In this document: one piece after another, positions 58,476 to 64,000 of the stretch
Layout: each line of letters opens with the position of its first letter
Numbering within the stretch: the stretch's first letter is position 1
Assembly: GCF_000321225.1 (NCBI RefSeq)
Contig: NW_004450585.1
Coordinates: 3,222,532 to 3,286,531 of the forward strand
Direction: 5' to 3'
Length of the DNA: 64,000 nucleotides
Source: Odobenus rosmarus divergens
Lineage: Eukaryota > Chordata > Mammalia > Carnivora > Odobenidae
Program-made: the position numbers and the translations under genes
The notes under the pieces: model-generated
Seen by the model: only the letters and a program-made list of their open reading frames with translations
Told to the model about the DNA's origin: nothing
Databases searched by the model: none

Positions 58476-59474
58476 TTTCCAGACCCTGTCTGGAGAAAGA
58501 AATGCTCAAGTGAAGCCTGAAAACTCATGAATGCAAAAACTGTGAAGCCAGGATCCTGAGAGGAACTCACCACCTAGAGAGGCAGTGACAGAGCCTCAGG
58601 TTCAACAGTTGGGCAGGGAAAAGATGGGAGAGGATTAGTAGAAGACCCTATTCCAAATGATCCCCTGAATTGAGCTGGATATCTACCAGACCACTCTGAA
58701 CACCCACAAAATCAGCCTGAGATGTAAGAAGATAGATCTGGATCTCTATAAACAAAATATCACAGGAAGCTGGTTTTGAGATATGAAGTGGGGAGCCGTG
58801 ATTCCGTGGGCAGATATTGGAAGATAAATGGAAGGAGGAGGGAGCCTTCAGGATCCTGCACCACTGGTGCTGGAAAGCCTCTCGCACTGGGGTTGGGGCA
58901 CAGACTTGCAGACCAGTAGTGGTGGAAAGGCAGCCCCCCAGACTGAAACCTGGAGCAGCGGGGCTGCGCGTGTGAACTGGGAGCGGCTGGAGGTTTAGAA
59001 GCACAAAGGGCAGAGACGTGCCCGACCTGGAGGCAGGACTGGGAGTGCTGCTGAGGGCTGCACAACCCAGGATGCTGCAGTTTTTAGCTGCACAGACAGA
59101 AACAGAGATAATGCGGCCTGGAGAGCTCACTGAAGAACAAACTGCAATCTCTCTGCTCTGAGGCAGAGGGTTGGAAATGGTCTCTTCTGCTCTGACTCTT
59201 GGAAGAGACGCGGAAAACCACCAGGGAGAACCGCCAGAGAACAAAAGCCCCCCAAACCCAGTTTTCCCTGAGCCCATCCCCCCTCACAGGGGGCAGGGCA
59301 ACTCTGACCAAACAGGGTTGCTTGAGTAACAGCAGGGCAGGCCCCTCCCCCAGAAGACAGGCTGGGAGAACAAGAGGCCGACAACCCTAAGGTCCCTATA
59401 AAACAGGTGCGTCTTGCTTGGGTTGTGGACAATAATTTGGAATCTGTACACTCCCTCAACCACCCCTCAACAGA
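58476..59474 (+). promoter_or_regulatory. L1 5'UTR (internal promoter region)
   Basis: A roughly 1-kb GC-rich leader directly precedes the ORF1 ATG at 59475. In L1s this region carries the internal promoter and often an antisense promoter (family knowledge). 'tataaaa' occurs at 59397-59403. The minus strand of this leader is open for 209 codons (58648-59277). Confidence 0.75.
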
Positions 59475-60389
59475 ATGACTAAGAGGAGGAACCCCCAAAA
59501 TAGGAAAGACTCAAAGACTGTGACTTTAGCCACAGATTTACAAATGGATACAGATATAACCAAGATGTTGGAAATGGAGTTCAGGGTAACAGTTATGAAG
59601 ACAATAGCTGGAATGGAGAAATCAATTAATGTCAACATGGAGTCTCTAAGGGCAGAAATGAAAGCTGAACTGGCAGAACTTAAAAATGCTATCAATGAGA
59701 TCCAATCTAAAATAGATACTCTAACAGCTAGGGTAAGTGAGGCAAAAGAATGAATTAGTGATCTAGAAGACCAATTGATAGAAAAGAAGGAAAAAGAGGA
59801 GGCCTGGGAGAAATAGCTCAAAATCCATGAAAACGGAATTAGAGAAATCAGTGATGCCATGAAGTGTTCCAATGTCAGAATTATTGGGATCCCTGAGGGG
59901 GTGGAGAGAGAAAGAGGACTAGGAGATATATTTGAGCAAATCAGAGAACTTCCCTAATCTGGGGAATGAAACAAACATTCGCATCCTAGAGGCAGAGAGG
60001 AGCCCTCCCAAGATCAAGGAAAACAGACCAACGCCCCAGCATGTAATAGTAAAACTTGCAAATCTTAGAACCAGGAAACCATCTTAAGGGCAGTTAGGGG
60101 GAAGAGATTCCTTACGTACAGAGGGAGGAACATCAGAATAACGTCAGACCTATCCACAGAGACCTGGCAAGCCAGAAAGGGCTGGCAAGACATATTCAGG
60201 GTACTCAATGAGAAGAACATGCAGCCAAGAATACTTTACCCGGCAAGGGTGTCATTTAGGATGAAGGATGGAGAGATGCAGAGCTTCCAAGACCAGCAGA
60301 AACTGAAAAAATATGTGACCACTAAGCCAGCTCTGCAAGAAATATTAAGGGGGATTCTAAAAAAGAAGAAGACCCCAAGAGTGATATAG
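59475..60389 (+). pseudogene. L1 ORF1 (RNA-binding protein) remnant
   Basis: It starts MTKRRNPQNRKDSKTV, followed by a coiled-coil-rich segment, and ends ...RGILKKKKTPRVI at 60387-60389. Breaks visible: an in-frame TGA at 59751-59753 (a CGA-to-TGA type change), a TAG at about 59814, and frameshifts near 59945 and 60085. The C-terminal RNA-binding part (HVIVKLANLRT, WQARKGWQDIFRVL) is recognisable in shifted frames. A normal ORF1 protein is about 340 residues. Confidence 0.9.
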
Positions 60390-60439
60390 AACAGAAATTT
60401 ACAGAGACAATCTATAGAAACAAGGACTTTACAGGCAAC

Positions 60440-63400
60440 ATGATGACAATTCATATCTTTCAATAATCACTCTCAATGTGAATGGCCTAAATGCTCCCAT
60501 AAAAAGGCACAGGGTTGCAGACTGGATAAAAAGACAGGACCCATCCATATGCTGCCTACAAGAGACTCATTTTGAACCTAAAGATACATCCAGACTGAAA
60601 GCGAAGGGATAGAGATCCATCTTCCATGCCAACGGATCTCGAAAGAAAGCTGGGGTAGCAATGCTTACATCAGACAAATTAGATTTTAAGCTAAAGACTG
60701 TAGTTAGAGACACAGAGGGACATTACATCATTCTTAAAGGGTCTATCCAACAAGAAGATCTAACATTTGTAAATATCTACACCCCCAACATGGAAGCAGC
60801 CAACTACATACACCAACTGTTAACCAAAATAAAGTGTCATATTGATAATAATACATTAATTGTAGGAGACCTCAATACTCCACTCTCAGCAACAGACAGA
60901 TCATCTAAGCAGAAAATCAATGAAGAAACAAGAGCTTTGAATGACACACTGGACCAGATGGACCTCATAGATATATACAGAACATTCCACCCTAAAACAA
61001 CAGAATACTCATTCTTCTCGAGCTCACATGGAATTTTCTCCAGAATAGACCACCTACTGGGTCACAAATCGATTGTGGTATCTGGTCTCAACCGATACCA
61101 AAAGATTGAGATTATTCCCTTCATATTCTCAGAACATAATGCTTTAAAACGAACTCAATCACAAGAAAAAATTTGGAAGAAATTCAAACACTTGGAAGCT
61201 AAAGACCACTCTGCTCAAGAATGTTTGGGTCAGCCAGGAAATCAAAGAAGAACTTAAACAATTCATGGAAACCAATGAGAATGAAAACACATCAGTGGAA
61301 AACCTATGGGATACTGCAAAGGCGGTCCTAAGGGGGAAATACATAGCCATCTAAGCATCACTCAAAAAAAAAAAAAATAATAGAAAAATCCCGACTTCAC
61401 CAACTAACTTTACACCTTAAAGAACTAGAGAAAAAGCGACAAACAATGCCTAAGCCATGCATTAGAAAAGAAATAATTAAGATTAGAGCAGAGATCAATG
61501 AATTAGAAACCAGAAACACAGTAGATCAGATCAACGAAACTAGAAGCTGGTTCTTTGAAAGAATTAATAAGATCAATAAACCACTGGGCAGACTTACCAA
61601 AAGAAAAGAGAAAGGACCCAAATTAATAAAATTAAGAATGAAAGGGGAGAGATCACGACTAACACCAAGGAAATAGAAACAATGTTTAGATTATTATCAA
61701 CAACTATATGCCAATAAATTAAGCAACCTGGAAGAAATGGATGCCTTCCTGGAAACCTATAAACTACCAAAACTAAGGAAGAAATTGACAACCTGAATAG
61801 GCCAATAACCAGTAATGAGATTGAAGCAGTGATCAAAAACCTCCCAAAAAACAAGAGTCCAGGGCCTGATGGATTCCCTGGAGAATTCTACCAAACATTC
61901 AAAGAAGAAATAATACCTATTCTCCTGAAGCTGTTTCAAAAAAATAGAAACAGGGCGCCTGGGTGGTTAAGCAAGTGCCTTCAGCTCAGGTCATGATCCT
62001 GGAGTCCTGGGATTGAGTCCTGCATCGGGGTCCCTGCTCAGCAGGGAGTCTGCTTCTTCCTCTGACCCTCCCCCCTCTCATGTGCTCTCTCTCTCTCTCA
62101 TTTGCTCTCTTTCAAATAAATAAAGAAATAAATCTTAAAAAAAAGAAACAGAAGGAAAACTTCCAGACTCATTCTGTGAGGCCAGCATTACCTTGATCCC
62201 CAAACCAGGCAAAGACCCTACCAAAAAGGAGAATTTCAGACCAATATCCCTGATGAATATGGATTCCAAAATCCTCAACAAAATCCTAGCTAATAGGATC
62301 CAACAATATATTAAAAGGATCATCCAACACGACCAAGTGTCCTGGGGATGCAGGGGTGGTTCAACATTTGCAAATCAATCAATGTGAGAGAACACATTAA
62401 TAAGAGGAGAGAGAAGACATATGGCCCTCTCAACTGATGCAGGAAAAATCATTTGACAAAATACAGCATCCTTTCCTGATTAAAACTCTTCAGAGTATAG
62501 GGATAGAGGGAACATTCCTCAAGTTCATAAAATCTATATATGAAAACCCCACAGCAAAGATCATTCTCAATGGGAAAAAGCTGAGAGCCTTTCCCTTAAG
62601 ATCAGGAACACGACAAGGATGCCCACTCTCGCCACTATTGTTCAACATAGTACTAGAAGTCCTAGCAACAGCAATCAGACAAAAAGAAATAAAAGGTATT
62701 CAAATTGGCAAAGAAGAAGTCAAACTCTTTCTCTTCACAGATGGCATGATACTTTATGTGGAAAACCCAAAAGACTCTACCCCCAAATTTCTATAACTCA
62801 TATAGCAATTCATTAATGTGGCAAGATACAAAATCAATGCACAGAAATCAGTTGCTTTCTTATACACTAACAATGCAACTGTAGAAAGAGAAATTAGAGA
62901 ATTGATTCCATTTACAATAGCACCAAAAACCATAAGATACCTCAGAATTAATCTAACCAAAGAGGTAAAGAATCTATACTCTAGGAACCACAGAACACTC
63001 ATGAAAGAAATTGAAGAAGACACAAAAAGATGGAAAAACATTCTGTGCTCATGGATCGGAAGAATAAACATTGTTAAAATGTCTATGATGCCCAGAGCAA
63101 TCTATATCTTCAATGCCATCCTGATCAAAATTCCAATGGCATTTTTCAAAGTCCTGGAACAAACAGTCCTAAAATTTGTATGGAATCAGAAAAGACCCCA
63201 ATCGCCAAGAAAATGTTGAAAAAAAAAAACAAAGCTGGGGGCATCACCGTTGCCCGATTTCAAGCTATATTACAAAGCAGTGATCACCAAGACAGCATGG
63301 TTACTGGCACAAAAACAGACATGTAGGCCAATGGAACAGAATAGAGAGCCCAGATATGGACGCTCAGCTCTATGGTCAAATAATCTTCGACAAAGCAGGA

Positions 63401-63958
63401 AAAAATATGCAATGGAAAAAAGACAGTCTCTTCAATAAATGATGCTGGGAAAATTGGACAGCCACATACAGAAGAATGAAACTCAACCATTCTCTAACAC
63501 CATACACAAAGATAAACTCAAAATGGATGAAAGACCTCAATGTGAGACAGGAATCCATCAAAATCCTAGAGGAGAACATAGGCAGTAACCTCTTCGACAT
63601 CGGTCACAGCAACTTCTTTCAAGATACATCTCCAAAGGCAAGTGAAACAAAAGCAAAAATGAACTTTTGGGATTTAAGATAAAAAGCTCCTGCACAGCAA
63701 AGGAACCAGTCAACAAAACAAAGAGGAAACCCACAGAATGGGAGAAGATATTTGCTAATGACACTACAGACAAAGTGCTGATATCCAAGATCTATAAAGA
63801 ACTTCTCAAACTCAACACCCAAAAAAACAAATAATCAAGTCAAAAAATGGGCAGAAGACATGAACAGACAGTTTTCAAAGAAGACATACAAATGGCTAAC
63901 AGACACATGAAAAAATGTTCATCATCATTAGCCATCAGGGAAATTCAAATCAAAAGAC
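60440..63958 (+). pseudogene. L1 ORF2 (endonuclease/reverse transcriptase) remnant
   Basis: Endonuclease domain: ITLNVNGLNAPIKRHRV (from 60469), stop TAG within 'AKG*RS' at 60608-60610, then an open stretch 60661-61257 including GDLNTPLSA. The normally S-D-H motif reads S-E-H (Glu codon 61132-61134). Reverse transcriptase: 62193-62387 and 62437-62796 carry [16 protein letters not shown], but the expected FADD tetrad reads F-T-D-G (62734-62745), losing a catalytic Asp. A SINE splits the frame at 61954. The C-terminal part continues at 62818-63219 and 63476-63682 in shifted frames. About eight or more breaks; inactive. Confidence 0.93.
61940..62151 (+). mobile_element. Can-SINE nested in L1 ORF2
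   Basis: Body about 61954-62140 with a shortened head (gcctgggtggttaagcaagtg, lacking 'ctcagtcgg'). It is the same 'cctggagtcctgg'/'ccctcccccctctcatgtg' variant as the SINE in UFL1 intron 2. TSD about aaaaNagaaacag on both sides. It dates after the L1. Confidence 0.93.
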
Positions 63959-64000
63959 ATTGGGGAGGGTATGTGGTATGGTGAGCTCTGTGAATTGCAC

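Larger units (their letters stand above)
58200..64000 (+). mobile_element. Nearly complete carnivore L1, inactive, continuing off the right edge
   Basis: Order: 17-bp tandem array (58258-58475), GC-rich 5'UTR (to 59474), ORF1 remnant (59475-60389), ORF2 remnant (60440-about 63958), then a 3'UTR module A start at the window end. It is the only long L1 here with its 5'UTR. A SINE is nested at 61954. Multiple stops, frameshifts and motif changes make it dead. Its 3' end and TSD are outside the window, so the exact 5' boundary with the HAL1 (58190-58258) is uncertain. Confidence 0.9.

Noticed and set aside
59456..59872. 138-codon minus frame opposite L1 ORF1
   Set aside because: It is the complementary reading of a coiled-coil coding segment (Leu/Ser/Ile-rich shadow).
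63376..63822. Three overlapping minus frames at the window end
   Set aside because: They are complements of the L1 ORF2 C-terminal region.

Overview
This is a stretch of mammalian nuclear genome from a carnivore, most probably an arctoid caniform (bear, seal or mustelid group). The evidence is fifteen tRNA-Lys-derived Can-SINEs whose head, body and (AAATA)n tail match the general caniform type. They lack the marks of the dog-specific SINEC_Cf and of the cat type. Carnivore L1 3' ends are also present. The order is inferred from the sequence; the species is not identifiable from it.

Positions 1-6535 hold the 5' part of one protein-coding gene, UFL1 (E3 UFM1-protein ligase 1), read on the minus strand. 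Five coding exons (1591-1705, 2239-2336, 2993-3021, 4926-5071, 6273-6349) join in frame to give residues 1-155 of a protein of roughly 790 residues. The rest of the gene lies left of the window. A GC-rich CpG island (about 6040-6535) with GC boxes and an ETS-type site covers the first exon. Introns 2 and 5 carry an L1, a SINE and a MIR.

From about 6.5 kb to 64 kb I find no convincing protein-coding gene, tRNA, rRNA or CRISPR array. This is the upstream flank of UFL1. In human the next gene on that side is FUT9 (established synteny), so a long gene-poor interval is expected. It is layered with transposon debris: ancient L2, MIR, L3/CR1 and hAT-like DNA transposon fossils; HAL1 and old L1 copies; MaLR-type LTRs; an ERV-L-like pol remnant on the minus strand at about 48.0-50.7 kb; and younger SINE and L1 insertions with recognisable target-site duplications (TSDs).

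The last 5.8 kb (about 58.2-64.0 kb) is a nearly complete but dead carnivore L1. It has a 17-bp tandem array at its 5' edge, a 1-kb GC-rich 5'UTR, a broken ORF1, and a broken ORF2 interrupted by a SINE, with altered endonuclease and reverse transcriptase motifs. Near the window end it jumps abruptly from ORF2 into the 3'UTR.

The points most worth a second look are the 209-codon antisense open frame in the L1 5'UTR, the two-module L1 3'UTR, the 17-bp array, a twin-primed (5'-inverted) L1, a candidate 3' transduction inside UFL1 intron 2, a near-minimal L1 insertion, and a 29-nt UFL1 microexon. I see no self-evident new multi-gene system here.
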